From: Streptomyces hawaiiensis
Lineage (GTDB): Bacteria; Actinomycetota; Actinomycetes; Streptomycetales; Streptomycetaceae
Reading direction: 5' to 3'
DNA: 64,000 nucleotides
Assembly: GCF_004803895.1 (NCBI RefSeq)
Contig: NZ_CP021978.1
Location: 1,612,001-1,676,000, forward strand
In this document: positions 42,945 to 54,083 of the stretch, piece after piece
Layout of the letters: the number at the start of each line of letters is the position of its first letter
Numbering within the stretch: position 1 is the stretch's first letter
The notes under the pieces: generated by a model
Database searches by the model: none
The model's input: the letters and a program-made list of their open reading frames with translations, nothing else
Told to the model about the DNA's origin: nothing
Translations under genes and position numbers: made by a program

Positions 42945-42987
42945 TTGACGCGGCAGAGTAACGCTGCGTAACCTCACAGTGAGTTAC
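42945..42987 (+). promoter_or_regulatory. bldD promoter with BldD-type operator
   Basis: TTGACG (42945-42950), 18-base spacer, TAACCT (42969-42974), start near 42980. The overlapping palindrome CTCACAGTGAG (42973-42983), within GTAACCTCACAGTGAGTTAC, matches the half-sites of the BldD consensus AGTGA-Nm-TCACC. This fits the known autorepression of bldD. Confidence 0.75.
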
Positions 42988-43043
42988 CAGCCGCGCGGGC
43001 TGGCACCCACGCCAGACGCGTCGACACAGTGCCGGGGAGCTAT

Positions 43044-43547
43044 ATGTCCAGCGAATACGCCAAACAGCTCGGGGCCAAGCTCCGGGCGATCCGCACCCAG
43101 CAGGGCCTTTCCCTCCACGGTGTCGAGGAGAAGTCCCAGGGACGCTGGAAGGCGGTCGTGGTCGGTTCGTACGAGCGCGGCGACCGTGCCGTGACCGTAC
43201 AGCGCCTTGCCGAGCTGGCGGATTTCTACGGCGTTCCGGTGCAGGAGCTGCTTCCGGGCACGACCCCGGGCGGCGCCGCCGAGCCGCCGCCGAAGCTGGT
43301 CCTGGACCTGGAGCGGCTGGCCACGGTGCCGGCCGAGAAGGCGGGCCCTCTTCAGCGCTACGCGGCCACGATCCAGTCGCAGCGCGGTGACTACAACGGC
43401 AAGGTGCTCTCGATCCGCCAGGACGACCTGCGCACACTCGCCGTCATCTACGACCAGTCGCCGTCCGTCCTCACGGAGCAGCTGATCAGCTGGGGTGTCC
43501 TGGACGCGGACGCGCGTCGCGCGGTGGCGTCCCACGAGGAGGCCTGA
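43044..43547 (+). CDS. bldD: Developmental master repressor BldD
   Basis: Represses sporulation genes during vegetative growth when bound as a dimer by tetrameric cyclic di-GMP. 167 residues, identical in length to S. coelicolor BldD. N-terminal XRE-type helix-turn-helix (AKLRAIRTQQGLSLHGVEEK) and a C-terminal domain with R114-G-D116 and R125-Q-D-D128, the exact c-di-GMP signature. ATG at MSSEYAKQLG has GGGGAG upstream; a 5-residue longer start is rejected. Single-gene unit with its own promoter and terminator, divergent from pyrR. Confidence 0.98.
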   Translation: MSSEYAKQLGAKLRAIRTQQGLSLHGVEEKSQGRWKAVVVGSYERGDRAVTVQRLAELADFYGVPVQELLPGTTPGGAAEPPPKLVLDLERLATVPAEKAGPLQRYAATIQSQRGDYNGKVLSIRQDDLRTLAVIYDQSPSVLTEQLISWGVLDADARRAVASHEEA

Positions 43548-43574
43548 CCCGCTCCGCGGGCCCAGCAGAAACGT

Positions 43575-43621
43575 GCCGCCGGGGTGGCCGAAACCGTATG
43601 GTTATCGGCCACCCCGGCGGC
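43575..43621 (+). terminator. Strong bldD terminator
   Basis: Perfect 16-bp stem GCCGCCGGGGTGGCCG / CGGCCACCCCGGCGGC, with an inner AACC-GTAT-GGTT stem in the loop, 27 bp after the bldD stop. Confidence 0.9.
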
Positions 43622-43726
43622 GTTGCAGGGGTCCTGCGGGGCTCGGCCACAGGTCCTGCGGGGGGGGCAGCCGCGGGGTCCGGCGGGGCTCGGGCCGCAG
43701 GAAATGGACCCAGGAGCGTACGGGAA

Positions 43727-43768
43727 CGCCGGAGGGCCCGCAGCAGTCACGCTGCGGGCCCTCCGGCG
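43727..43768 (-). terminator. Terminator of the efp-nusB unit
   Basis: Perfect 18-bp stem CGCCGGAGGGCCCGCAGC / GCTGCGGGCCCTCCGGCG with a 6-base loop, 11 bp after the nusB stop. Between the two terminators lies only a short imperfect direct repeat of GGTCCTGCGGGG. Confidence 0.9.
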
Positions 43769-43779
43769 TGTGGTCTGTC

Positions 43780-44214
43780 TCAGACCTCGTCGCGGCGGAG
43801 CGAGGGCTTGAGGTCCTTCAGCCGGCCGAGCAGGCCGTTCACGAACGAGGGCGACTCGTCCGTGGAGAACTCCTTCGCCAGTTGCACCATCTCGTCGAGG
43901 ACGACGGCGTCCGGCGTCGCATCGACCCAGATCAGCTCGTAGGCGCCGAGCCGCAGGATGTTGCGGTCGACGACGGGCATCCGGTCGAGGGTCCAGCCGA
44001 CGGAGTACTGCGCGATCAGCTCGTCGATGCGCTTCGCGTGCCCCGCGTAGCCCTCGACCAGCTCCATCGTGTACTCGCTGACCGGCGGCTGCCGGGTGTC
44101 CGCCCGGGAGAGCCGGACCCAGTCCGCGAGGACGGTCAGCACTTCGGCGCCACGCTGGTCCCCCTCGAAGAGGATCTGGAAGGCGCGCTTACGGGCCGTG
44201 TTGCGGGCAGCCAC
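43780..44214 (-). CDS. nusB: Transcription antitermination factor NusB
   Basis: Binds boxA RNA with S10 for rRNA antitermination. 144 residues, all-helical. Conserved ARKRAFQILFEGDQRG, YSVGWTLDRMPVVDRNILRLGAYEL and VLDEMVQLAKEFSTDESPSFVNGLLGRL are intact. Only 2 bases separate it from efp. Last gene of the long aro-efp-nusB unit, ending in a strong hairpin. Confidence 0.96.
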   Translation of the reverse strand: MAARNTARKRAFQILFEGDQRGAEVLTVLADWVRLSRADTRQPPVSEYTMELVEGYAGHAKRIDELIAQYSVGWTLDRMPVVDRNILRLGAYELIWVDATPDAVVLDEMVQLAKEFSTDESPSFVNGLLGRLKDLKPSLRRDEV

Positions 44215-44216
44215 GG

Positions 44217-44783
44217 TTAGCTGTTCACCCGGCCGAGGTAGTCGCTGGTGCGGGTGTCGACCTTGATCTTCTCACCGGTGGTGATGAAGAGGGGCACGTT
44301 GATCTGGTGACCGGTCTCCAGGATGGCGGGCTTGGTGCCGCCGGTGGAGCGGTCGCCCTGGACGCCCGGCTCGGTCTCCTGGATGACGAGCTCGACGGCG
44401 GCGGGCAGCTCGACGAAGAGCACCTCGCCCTCGTGCTGCGCGACGGTGGCGGTGAAGCCCTCGATCAGGAAGTTCGCGGCGTCGCCGACGGCCTTGCGGT
44501 CGACGTGCAGCTGGTCATAGGTCTCCATGTCCATGAAGACGAAGTACTCGCCGTCCATGTAGGAGAACTGCATGTCGCGCTTGTCGACGGTGGCCGTTTC
44601 GACCTTGACGCCGGCGTTGAAGGTCTTGTCGACGACCTTGCCGGAGAGCACGTTCTTGAGCTTGGTGCGCACGAAGGCCGGGCCCTTGCCGGGCTTGACG
44701 TGCTGGAACTCGACGACGGACCAGAGCTGGCCGCCTTCGAGCTTGAGCACCATGCCGTTCTTGAGGTCGTTCGTGGAAGCCAC
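44217..44783 (-). CDS. efp: Translation elongation factor P
   Basis: Rescues ribosomes stalled on polyproline. 188 residues, three beta-barrel domains. The tip loop reads [14 protein letters not shown]: the PGKGP palindrome of actinobacterial EF-P, reported to work without lysine modification, which suits the absence of epmA-type genes here. C-terminal signature DYLGRVNS region and [21 protein letters not shown] are present. GTG start with CAGGAG ribosome site. Confidence 0.96.
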   Translation of the reverse strand: MASTNDLKNGMVLKLEGGQLWSVVEFQHVKPGKGPAFVRTKLKNVLSGKVVDKTFNAGVKVETATVDKRDMQFSYMDGEYFVFMDMETYDQLHVDRKAVGDAANFLIEGFTATVAQHEGEVLFVELPAAVELVIQETEPGVQGDRSTGGTKPAILETGHQINVPLFITTGEKIKVDTRTSDYLGRVNS

Positions 44784-44836
44784 GGTTGCGGAATCTCCTG
44801 GACTGACGTACGACCCCGGGGCACGCACCTGCCTAC

Positions 44837-45952
44837 CTACAGGGCGAGCAGCTCCTTGGTCGTGATGGTGAGTAGCTCGGGTCCGCCGTCCGCCTCGGGG
44901 CGGACGACGAGCGTGTCATCGATCCGGACACCGCCCCGGCCCGGGAGGTGAACTCCCGGTTCGACGGTGACCGGCACGCAAGCGTCCAGTTTACCCATGG
45001 CCGCGGGACTCAATTGAGGGTCCTCGTCGATTTCGAGCCCTACGCCGTGTCCGGTCAGGGCCGTGAGGCCCTCCGTGTACCCCGCGGAGTCCAAGACCTG
45101 GCGGGCAGCGCGGTCGACGTCGCGGCAGGCGGCGCCGGGTACCAGGCTCTCACGCCCGGCCCGCTGGGCGGCGAAGACGAGGTCGTACAGCTCGATCTGC
45201 CAGTCCGCGGGAGCGGTGCCGATGACGAACGTGCGGCCGATCTCGCAGCGGTAGCCGCGGTACGTCGCGCCGAGGCAGACGGAGAGGAGGTCGCCCTCCT
45301 CGACGCGGCGGTCGGTGGGCCGGTGGCCGGGGCGGCCGGCGTTCGGCCCGGTGGCCACGGACGTCGGGAAGGCCGGCCCGTCCGCTCCGTGATCCACGAG
45401 GCGTCTTTCGAGTTCCAGGGCGAGGTGGCGCTCGGTGCGGCCGACGAGGATCGACTCCAGCAGCTCGCCGAGGGCCTGGTCGGTGATCTCGGCGCCGATG
45501 CGCAGGCAGGAGATCTCCTCCTCGTCCTTGACGACTCTCAGCTGCTCGACGGCGCTGCCGAGGTTGGCCAGGCGCAGCCGGGGGGCGACCGAGTCGAGGG
45601 CTCGGTGCCGGGCCACGGTGAGATGGTGCTCCTCCACGGCGAGGGGGTCGGCGCCTTGGCCGGCGGCGATACCGGCGGCCGCGACGGCAGGGTCACCGGC
45701 TCCGACCCCGGGCAGGGTCTGTACGCGCAGGGCCTCGTCGGGGCGCTCCTGCGTGGGGCGGTCGGCCGTCGGTCCGGCACAGACCAGGAGGTCCTGCTCC
45801 TCGGTCCTGCCCAGCAGCAGAACGGCGCCGGGCGGGGCGCCGCCCGCGAGATAGCGCACATTGGCGGGGCGGGAGACCAGCGCCGCCGCGCTGCCGCCCG
45901 CGTTGCAGTATTCCCTCAGACGCGTCCGGCGGGCCGCGTACACCTCTGACAT
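44837..45952 (-). CDS. M24-family (PepQ/aminopeptidase P-like) protein, metal site altered
   Basis: 371 residues. N-terminal creatinase-like domain and a C-terminal pita-bread fold. Canonical M24 metal ligands are Asp-Asp-His-Glu-Glu. Here the equivalent positions appear to be C226 (in LLSVCLGAT), E237 (in RCEIGRTF), H302 (TGHGVGLE), E331 (TVEPGVHL) and D345 (VRIDDTLV), so three of five are changed. The fold is kept but activity as an Xaa-Pro peptidase is doubtful. It could bind a different metal or be a pseudo-enzyme. ATG start. Upstream of efp by 53 bp, in the spot occupied by pepQ in other bacteria. Confidence 0.85.
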   Translation of the reverse strand: MSEVYAARRTRLREYCNAGGSAAALVSRPANVRYLAGGAPPGAVLLLGRTEEQDLLVCAGPTADRPTQERPDEALRVQTLPGVGAGDPAVAAAGIAAGQGADPLAVEEHHLTVARHRALDSVAPRLRLANLGSAVEQLRVVKDEEEISCLRIGAEITDQALGELLESILVGRTERHLALELERRLVDHGADGPAFPTSVATGPNAGRPGHRPTDRRVEEGDLLSVCLGATYRGYRCEIGRTFVIGTAPADWQIELYDLVFAAQRAGRESLVPGAACRDVDRAARQVLDSAGYTEGLTALTGHGVGLEIDEDPQLSPAAMGKLDACVPVTVEPGVHLPGRGGVRIDDTLVVRPEADGGPELLTITTKELLAL

Positions 45953-46030
45953 GACCCGAGCCTACGAGCGACCGCGGGATGTCGCCGGTCGGGCGGGGCC
46001 AAGTGGGGGTGCGGGTGCCTGCGCCTTCTC

Positions 46031-46298
46031 GCCGGGTGGGGTCGGGGCCGTGTCGGGGGGTGTCCGTCCTCGGTACTGCGCCGTGCGGCCGTGTCGGGGG
46101 GGTCCGTCCTCGGTACTGCGCCGTGCGGCCGTGTCGGGGGGTCCGTCCTCGGTACTGCGTCGTGCTTCGCCTGCCGCCGGGTGGTGGGTCGGGGCCGTGT
46201 CGGGGGGTGTCCGTCCTCGGAACGGCGCGATGGGGTCTCACGCCGACTGACTGTCCGTTGACGCGCCAACCAGCTGCGGGCGGACACCCCCCGACACG
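46031..46298. repeat. Tandem 40-bp repeat array with an inverted copy
   Basis: Within the 530-bp gap 45953-46482. Three adjoining copies (46048-46088, 46089-46128 and 46129-46168) begin CCGTGTCGGGGGGTCCGTCC and continue TCGGTACTGCGCCGTGCGG. A fourth, with its 5' flank GCCGGGTGG..GGGTCGGGGCC, recurs at 46176-46220. The reverse complement CGGACACCCCCCGACAC lies at 46281-46297. No ORF explains it; all reading frames give low-complexity Gly/Arg/Pro. Confidence 0.8.
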
Positions 46299-46351
46299 TC
46301 CCCTGCTCGCCGTACGCGGGTGCGGGCACGTCCCGCCTCGCACCGTAGGAG

Positions 46352-46430
46352 CGCACAGCTACGGGCACCCGTCCGGCGTAGCTGCGGGCATGCGTGCCGC
46401 TGGGGGCGGCACGGGTGGGCGCAGCTGTGC
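46352..46430. repeat. Large nested inverted-repeat element
   Basis: Outer arms GCACAGCTACGGGCACCCG-like (46352-46371) and CGGGTGGGCGCAGCTGTGC (46412-46430). Inner perfect 8-bp stem CGTGCCGC / GCGGCACG (46393-46413) with loop TGGGG. It is followed by CCCGCTTCGCCGGGTTGCGG. I recognise this motif style from intergenic palindromes in other Streptomyces. It lies between the P-loop kinase gene and the 40-bp array. Confidence 0.6.
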
Positions 46431-46482
46431 CCCGCTTCGCCGGGTTGCGGGCCCACCCGGCCTCAGCGGCGACGCCGGGCTG

Positions 46483-47340
46483 CTACCACTGCGGCGGGCT
46501 CGCTATCGACCTGGCCAGTACGTCGTCCAGGATTCTCGCCGTCTCCGGTACGTCCAGCTGCGAGTTGTCGATGATCGGCAGGCCGGACCCGTACCACCCG
46601 GCCATACGGCCGTGGATGCGGGCGACCTCCTCGTCCGACAGCCGCCGGTTCCCCGAGCGCTCCGCGTTGCGTTCGAGGACGATGTCCAGCCCTGGGAGGA
46701 GGACGACCGGCAGCAGGCCGGGCCCTACGTGGCGTTTCCAGCCGCCGAGGCCGACGACCGGGCGGTCGGGGAAGACCGCGTCGTCGAGGATGCAGGAGAT
46801 GCCGTTGGCCAGGAAGTTCCGTGCGGCGAAGCCGCAGGTGCGGCGGGCCAGGCGGTACTGGGCCTCGGAGTTGTCGTTCCACCCGGCCTGGGGGTCGGCG
46901 AAGCCGGAGCGGACCCACTCGCGTACGTCGTCGAGGCTGATGTGGGCCGTGGGGACTCGGCGGTGGTCCGCCCAGAACTTGGCGACGCTGGTCTTGCCCG
47001 CACCCGCGGGGCCGATGAGCAGCACCGCGAGCGTCGTGGCGGTGGGGTCGGGAACCGCCGCGGCGGGCGGGGCCATCGGCATGGCGACCGGGCCGCCGGG
47101 CGGCAGCGGCACATGGCCGGTGGTCTCCGGCGCCGGCGGGGCGGAAGCAGGGGGCGGGGTCGCGGCCGGTCCGGGCGGGGGCGCCGGATAGCCCGGTGCC
47201 GGGGGCGGCGGAGGCACTGAGCCTGGGTGCGCGCCCGCGTTCGGCGGAACCGGGTGATGTGCGGCCGGCGACCAGCCGGTGGCCGGTCCGTGCCCCGGCT
47301 GATGGGGCGGCGGCAGCGGAGAACCCACTGCGTGCTGCAT
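46483..47340 (-). CDS. Proline-rich P-loop kinase/ATPase
   Basis: 285 residues. The first about 110 are extremely Pro-rich (PPPPPAPGYPAPPPGP) and probably disordered. A P-loop NTPase domain of about 175 residues follows, with Walker A LLIGPAGAGKTSVAKFWA, then HISLDDVREWVRSGFADPQ, ISCILDDAVFPDRP and ERNAERSGNRRLSDEEVARIHGRMAGW. This resembles AAA_33 or zeta-toxin-like small-molecule kinases (phosphoryl acceptor unknown). Between aroB and the M24 gene, where a shikimate-pathway aroQ or pepQ is common. ATG MQHAVGSP chosen after an upstream extension was judged non-coding. Confidence 0.75.
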   Translation of the reverse strand: MQHAVGSPLPPPHQPGHGPATGWSPAAHHPVPPNAGAHPGSVPPPPPAPGYPAPPPGPAATPPPASAPPAPETTGHVPLPPGGPVAMPMAPPAAAVPDPTATTLAVLLIGPAGAGKTSVAKFWADHRRVPTAHISLDDVREWVRSGFADPQAGWNDNSEAQYRLARRTCGFAARNFLANGISCILDDAVFPDRPVVGLGGWKRHVGPGLLPVVLLPGLDIVLERNAERSGNRRLSDEEVARIHGRMAGWYGSGLPIIDNSQLDVPETARILDDVLARSIASPPQW

Positions 47341-47411
47341 CCGGTGCCACTCCGTCTCGTACAGGCGATGGGCGCTGACAGCGGGGGCGGAACCCGCTGC
47401 TACCGAACGGT

Positions 47412-47451
47412 ACCGCCCCCGGTCGTCGATGTGTGAACGGCCGGGGGCGGT
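47412..47451 (-). terminator. Possible terminator after aroB
   Basis: 11-bp stem ACCGCCCCCGG / CCGGGGGCGGT with an 18-base loop, 54 bp after the aroB stop. The long loop weakens the case. Confidence 0.45.
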
Positions 47452-47504
47452 CCGAAGTGCCCGGCCCCGTAAGGTGATTCCGGGCGGAAGGCGCGCCGGA
47501 GGAC

Positions 47505-50289
<2,785 letters not shown>

Positions 50290-50430
50290 CGGTGCTCCTC
50301 AATGCTCGCGCCCTGGTACTGCCCTGCGTACGCGCCTCGTCGCGTACGGCGACGGCGCGACCGGGTGCGCGGCCCGGTCCACCATCTCCGATCCTCCCAC
50401 GCCGGGGCTGTTCGCCCGGTGGGCGGTCCA

Positions 50431-50808
50431 TCAAGCGGACGCGTTCGCGGACGGGCCCTCTCCCTGACGCTGCTGCGGCGCGTACGCCCCCAGGAAGTCG
50501 GCGCCGCTCGGCTGCTGTGCCTGCTGTGCCTGCTGTGCCTGCTGTGCCTGCTGTGCCTGCTGCGGCGCGTACTCCCCCAGATAGTTGGCGCCGCTCCCCT
50601 GCCCGTACTGAGCCGCCGCGAGGACGGGCTGACCGGTGCGGACGGCACGCCGGTAGGCGATCTTGCGCTTGATCTTGACGGCCCAGGACGCCACGACGGC
50701 GAGCACGATCAGGGCGAGCACCGTGATGTGCACCCAGTCGGGCAGGAACCCCAGCAAGGACTCGAATATCTGGGCCTTGACGGACGCCTGAGACAGACCT
50801 GCGGACAT
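50431..50808 (-). CDS. Small membrane protein with QQA repeats
   Basis: 125 residues. One membrane segment (about residues 24-45, WVHITVLALIVLAVVASWAV), a basic KIKRKIAYRRAVR stretch, then a Gln/Ala-rich tail containing about five QQA repeats, encoded by a 9-bp tandem repeat of CTGCTGTGC on the plus strand (about 50511-50565). The two motifs YGQGSGANYLGEYAPQQ and PSGADFLGAYAPQQ are an internal duplication. Family unknown. Between aroE and aroC, same strand. The repeat could vary in length between strains. Confidence 0.75.
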   Translation of the reverse strand: MSAGLSQASVKAQIFESLLGFLPDWVHITVLALIVLAVVASWAVKIKRKIAYRRAVRTGQPVLAAAQYGQGSGANYLGEYAPQQAQQAQQAQQAQQAQQPSGADFLGAYAPQQRQGEGPSANASA

Positions 50809-50859
50809 GACGGGCGTTCCCCTCCCCTGTTCCGCCCCCTGCGGAACCGAGAGCGGATC

Positions 50860-51699
50860 TTATCGGGCTGCGAGAGCCCGCTCGCCCGCTTTTCGCATGG
50901 CGTCCAGGGGGGCCGGGGCCAACCCCGTCATCAGCTCGACCTGGAGTACGGCCTGGTGCACCAGCAGGTCGAGGCCGCTGACGACGGCACCGCCGTACGC
51001 CGACCAGCGGGCGGCGAGTTCGGTCGGCCAGGGGTCGTAGAGGACATCGAAGAGGGCCGCCGGACGCTCCGGCACGGACCGGGCGAGGGCGTCGGTGACA
51101 CCGGCCGGCGTGGTGCTGATCACCAGAGGGGCGCGCAGGCCCTGCTCTGCGTCCGCCCAGTCGGCGATGCGCACGGCGACGTCGAGCCGCTCCGCCCACT
51201 GCCGCATCTCGGCGGCCCGGACCTCGCTGCGCACGTACACGGCGATCTCGCCCGGGCAGATCCGGGACAGCGCGGCCAGCGCGGAGGAGGCGGTGGCGCC
51301 GGCTCCGAGAATCGCGGCGGAGTCGATCTGCTCGATGCCACGTTCGCGCAGGGCGGCGACGATGCCGGGGATGTCGGTGTTGTCGCCGACGCGTCGCCCG
51401 TCCTCGGTGAACACGACGGTGTTGACCGCCTCCACGGAGGCGGCGGTCTCGCTGACCTCGTCCAACAGGGGGATGACCGCCCGCTTCAGCGGCATGGTCA
51501 GCGACAGCCCGGCCCACTCGGGTCCGAGCTTCTCGACGAAGCCCTGCAGCGTCGCTTCGCCGACTTCGAAGCGGTCGTACGACCAGCCGGTCAGCCCGAG
51601 TTCCGCGTAGGCCGCACGGTGCAGGACCGGGGAGAGCGAGTGGGCGATGGGGCTGCCGAGCACCGCGGCCCGAGGGGCTTCAGTTGCCGGTGGTGGCAT
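50860..51699 (-). CDS. aroE: Shikimate dehydrogenase
   Basis: NADPH-dependent reduction of dehydroshikimate. 279 residues. Shikimate-binding VLGSPIAHSLSPVLHRAAY, the lysine in LSLTMPLKRAVIPLLDE, then Rossmann motif AILGAGATASSALAAL and C-terminal GLDLLVHQAVLQVEL. ATG start (MPPPATEAP) overlaps mltG by 20 bp. An upstream extension within mltG is rejected. Confidence 0.93.
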   Translation of the reverse strand: MPPPATEAPRAAVLGSPIAHSLSPVLHRAAYAELGLTGWSYDRFEVGEATLQGFVEKLGPEWAGLSLTMPLKRAVIPLLDEVSETAASVEAVNTVVFTEDGRRVGDNTDIPGIVAALRERGIEQIDSAAILGAGATASSALAALSRICPGEIAVYVRSEVRAAEMRQWAERLDVAVRIADWADAEQGLRAPLVISTTPAGVTDALARSVPERPAALFDVLYDPWPTELAARWSAYGGAVVSGLDLLVHQAVLQVELMTGLAPAPLDAMRKAGERALAAR

Positions 51700-53479
51700 C
51701 GAACTTTTCCTTGAGCTTCTCGAACTGGGTGTACGTCTTGGCGAACTCGGTCTTGGTGTGGCCGTCGGTCGCCACGAAGTAGATCCAGCCCTCCTTCGTC
51801 GGCTTGAGAGCCGCCTGCAACGCGACATCCCCCGGGTTGCCGATGGGGCCGGGCGGCAGGCCCTTGTTCGTGTACGTGTTGTACGGGTCCTTGTTGCTGT
51901 TGATCTCGGACTCGCTGATGTGGATGTTGCTCTCGTTCTTCAGATAGTTGAAGGTCGAGTCGAACTGGAGCAGCTGGTTGGTCTCGGTGTTGGTCGGCTT
52001 GAGGCGGTTGTAGACCACCTCGGCCATCTTCCGGAAGTCGTCGTGGGTCTTGCCCTCGGCCTGGACGAGACTCGCGACGGTGATCAGCTGCCACGGGTTC
52101 TCGAGCCCGAGGCTCTCGGCCTTCTTTTTGACGCCGAGCTTCTCGTACGTCTGGGTGGCCCGCGCCACCATTTGCTTCAGCACGGCTTCGGGCTTCTGCC
52201 CCTTGCTGACGCCATAGCTGGAGGGATAGAGGAATCCTTCAAGCGGATCCTTGACGTCCGGGTGGTTCAGCGCCCAGGCGGGCAGGCCCAGTTTCTTGTA
52301 GTCCTTCTCGGCGACCTTGGCGGTGGTGCCCTGCTTGACGCCCAGCCGCTTGTCGATGAGGCGGTAGACGTCGGCGTTGCGCTTGCCCTCGGCAATGATC
52401 AGGTTGTCGCGACTCTTCGGACTGAGCATCAGTTCGACCGCACTTTCGGCCGACATTTGCTTCTGCAGCGTGTATACGCCGTCCTGGATGCTCTTGCCCT
52501 CGGGGTTGCCCTGCTGGGCCGCGACGAACGCGTCGACGCTCTTGACGACCCCCGCGTCCTTCAGCACCTGACCGATCTTGTACCCGAGTGCTCCCTCGGG
52601 GATCTCGACGGACACCTGCTGCCCGTTGCCCCCACCCGCGAAGTCCGGGGCGTCGCCGAAACGGTCCTGGTAGAACTGGTAGCCGAAGTAGCTGACGCCT
52701 GCCAGACCGCCGCCGAGGATCACGACGACCAGCAGGCAGGCCATGCCGTTGCGGCGCTTCTTCGGTTTGCCGCCGCCGCGCCCGCGCTTGTCCTCGCGCC
52801 CCCGGCGCTCCCCCGGCTCGTCGCCGTCGTCATCGTCGTCGCCGCCCGCGAAGAAGGCGTGTTCGCCCTGGTCGGGGCCGGGGTCCCAGTCGGTCTCCGG
52901 TTCCGGCGCGGGCTGCCCGGGCTCGACCCCTCGCCGGCCCGGCGGCTCCGGGGGCGGATACGCGTCGGGGGTGCCGTAGTAGTCCTGCTGCCCCCCGCCG
53001 TAGGTGCCGGCCTGCTGTCCGTACGGGTCCTGGGGGTCGCCGGGGTACGAGACCTGCTGGTGGGGGTCGTTGACCCAGCCACTGTTGTCGTACTGCTGCG
53101 GGTGGTAGCCCTGGGCCTGCTGATGTCCGGGGTCCTGCTGCGGGTGGTAGCCCTGGGCCTGCTGCTGGTGATAGCCCTGAGCCTGCTGGTGTCCTGGGTC
53201 CTGCTGCCCGGGGTACTGCTGGTGCCCCTGGGCCTGTGCCGCGTACTGCTGGTCGTACGGATACTGCTGCTGCGCCTGACCGTATCCGGACTGGTCGCCG
53301 GTGCCCCAGTCGCCGTACTGCTGCGGCTGCTGCGGCTGCTCTGGATAGTGCTGCGGCTGGCCGCCGTAGGGGGACTGCTGGCCGGGGTGGGCCTGCTGTC
53401 CCTCCCATCCGCCGTCCCCGTACAACGGGTCCTCCGGATGCCACGGTTCGGAGCCTTGGCCCCGGCCATACTCAGTCAT
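51680..53479 (-). CDS. mltG: Endolytic murein transglycosylase MltG with Q-rich N-terminal extension
   Basis: Cleaves nascent glycan strands at the membrane. 599 residues, much longer than the approximately 340 of E. coli MltG. The first about 190 residues are a Gln/Gly/Tyr-rich repeat tract (units such as QAQGYHPQQDPGHQQ), then acidic and basic segments. A membrane segment (about residues 246-268) precedes LysM-like and YceG-type catalytic regions. The catalytic glutamate is in VASLVQAEGKTHDDF (about residue 473). The repeat tract is probably cytoplasmic and disordered. ATG start at the tract is well placed. Confidence 0.92.
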   Translation of the reverse strand: MTEYGRGQGSEPWHPEDPLYGDGGWEGQQAHPGQQSPYGGQPQHYPEQPQQPQQYGDWGTGDQSGYGQAQQQYPYDQQYAAQAQGHQQYPGQQDPGHQQAQGYHQQQAQGYHPQQDPGHQQAQGYHPQQYDNSGWVNDPHQQVSYPGDPQDPYGQQAGTYGGGQQDYYGTPDAYPPPEPPGRRGVEPGQPAPEPETDWDPGPDQGEHAFFAGGDDDDDGDEPGERRGREDKRGRGGGKPKKRRNGMACLLVVVILGGGLAGVSYFGYQFYQDRFGDAPDFAGGGNGQQVSVEIPEGALGYKIGQVLKDAGVVKSVDAFVAAQQGNPEGKSIQDGVYTLQKQMSAESAVELMLSPKSRDNLIIAEGKRNADVYRLIDKRLGVKQGTTAKVAEKDYKKLGLPAWALNHPDVKDPLEGFLYPSSYGVSKGQKPEAVLKQMVARATQTYEKLGVKKKAESLGLENPWQLITVASLVQAEGKTHDDFRKMAEVVYNRLKPTNTETNQLLQFDSTFNYLKNESNIHISESEINSNKDPYNTYTNKGLPPGPIGNPGDVALQAALKPTKEGWIYFVATDGHTKTEFAKTYTQFEKLKEKFDATTGN

Positions 53480-53600
53480 CGATCCCCTAGAGCCGCGAGG
53501 CGGCGGTCACGCGGCTTCCGGCCCGGCTCCCGTCCCGCCTCTTGCTGTGCGGCGGCTGTTCGAATGCCGTCGCATCGCGCGGAACGTTACCGTATCGCGA

Positions 53601-54065
53601 TCAGATGACCACTTCGACGCCTTCGCCGGGTGCTTTACCTGACACCCGTTCGGATTCGAGGGCCTGTTGCAGGATGATCACGGCTGCCGCCTGGTCGATG
53701 ACAGCCCGGCCCTTCTTGGATTTCACGCCCGAGGCGCGCAGTCCCTGACTGGCCGTCACGGTCGTCATCCGTTCGTCCACGAGTCTCACCGGAACCGGGG
53801 AGATCATGCGGGCCAGTTCCTGGACGAAGCCCCGGACCTTCACCGCTGCCGGGCCCTCGCCGCCCTTGAGGGAGCGCGGCAGACCGACCACCACCTCGAT
53901 GGGCTCGTACTCCTCGACGAGTTGCTTCAACCGTCGGTGAGCTGCGGGGATGTCACGCCCCGGGACCGTCTCCACCGGGGTGGCGAGGATCCCGTCGGGG
54001 TCGCACGAGGCGACCCCGATGCGGGCGTCCCCGACGTCGATCGCGAGTCGACGTCCTCTGCGCAT
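53601..54065 (-). CDS. ruvX: RuvX/YqgF family putative Holliday junction resolvase
   Basis: RNase H-like fold protein, implicated in 16S rRNA pre-processing and sometimes called Holliday junction resolvase. 154 residues. Catalytic-site motifs RRLAIDVGDARIGVAS, LVDERMTTVTAS and IDQAAAVIILQ are present. Between alaS (19 bp) and mltG (121 bp), a widely conserved alaS-ruvX-mltG-aroE order. Confidence 0.93.
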   Translation of the reverse strand: MRRGRRLAIDVGDARIGVASCDPDGILATPVETVPGRDIPAAHRRLKQLVEEYEPIEVVVGLPRSLKGGEGPAAVKVRGFVQELARMISPVPVRLVDERMTTVTASQGLRASGVKSKKGRAVIDQAAAVIILQQALESERVSGKAPGEGVEVVI

Positions 54066-54083
54066 GCTTTTCCGACCCGTCTC

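Noticed and set aside
46031..46298. CRISPR array
   Set aside because: Copies abut directly with no unique spacers, and there are no cas genes.
46013..46456. Arg/Pro/Gly-rich open frames through the repeat region (both strands)
   Set aside because: They merely translate the DNA repeats and have no ribosome site or homology-like pattern.
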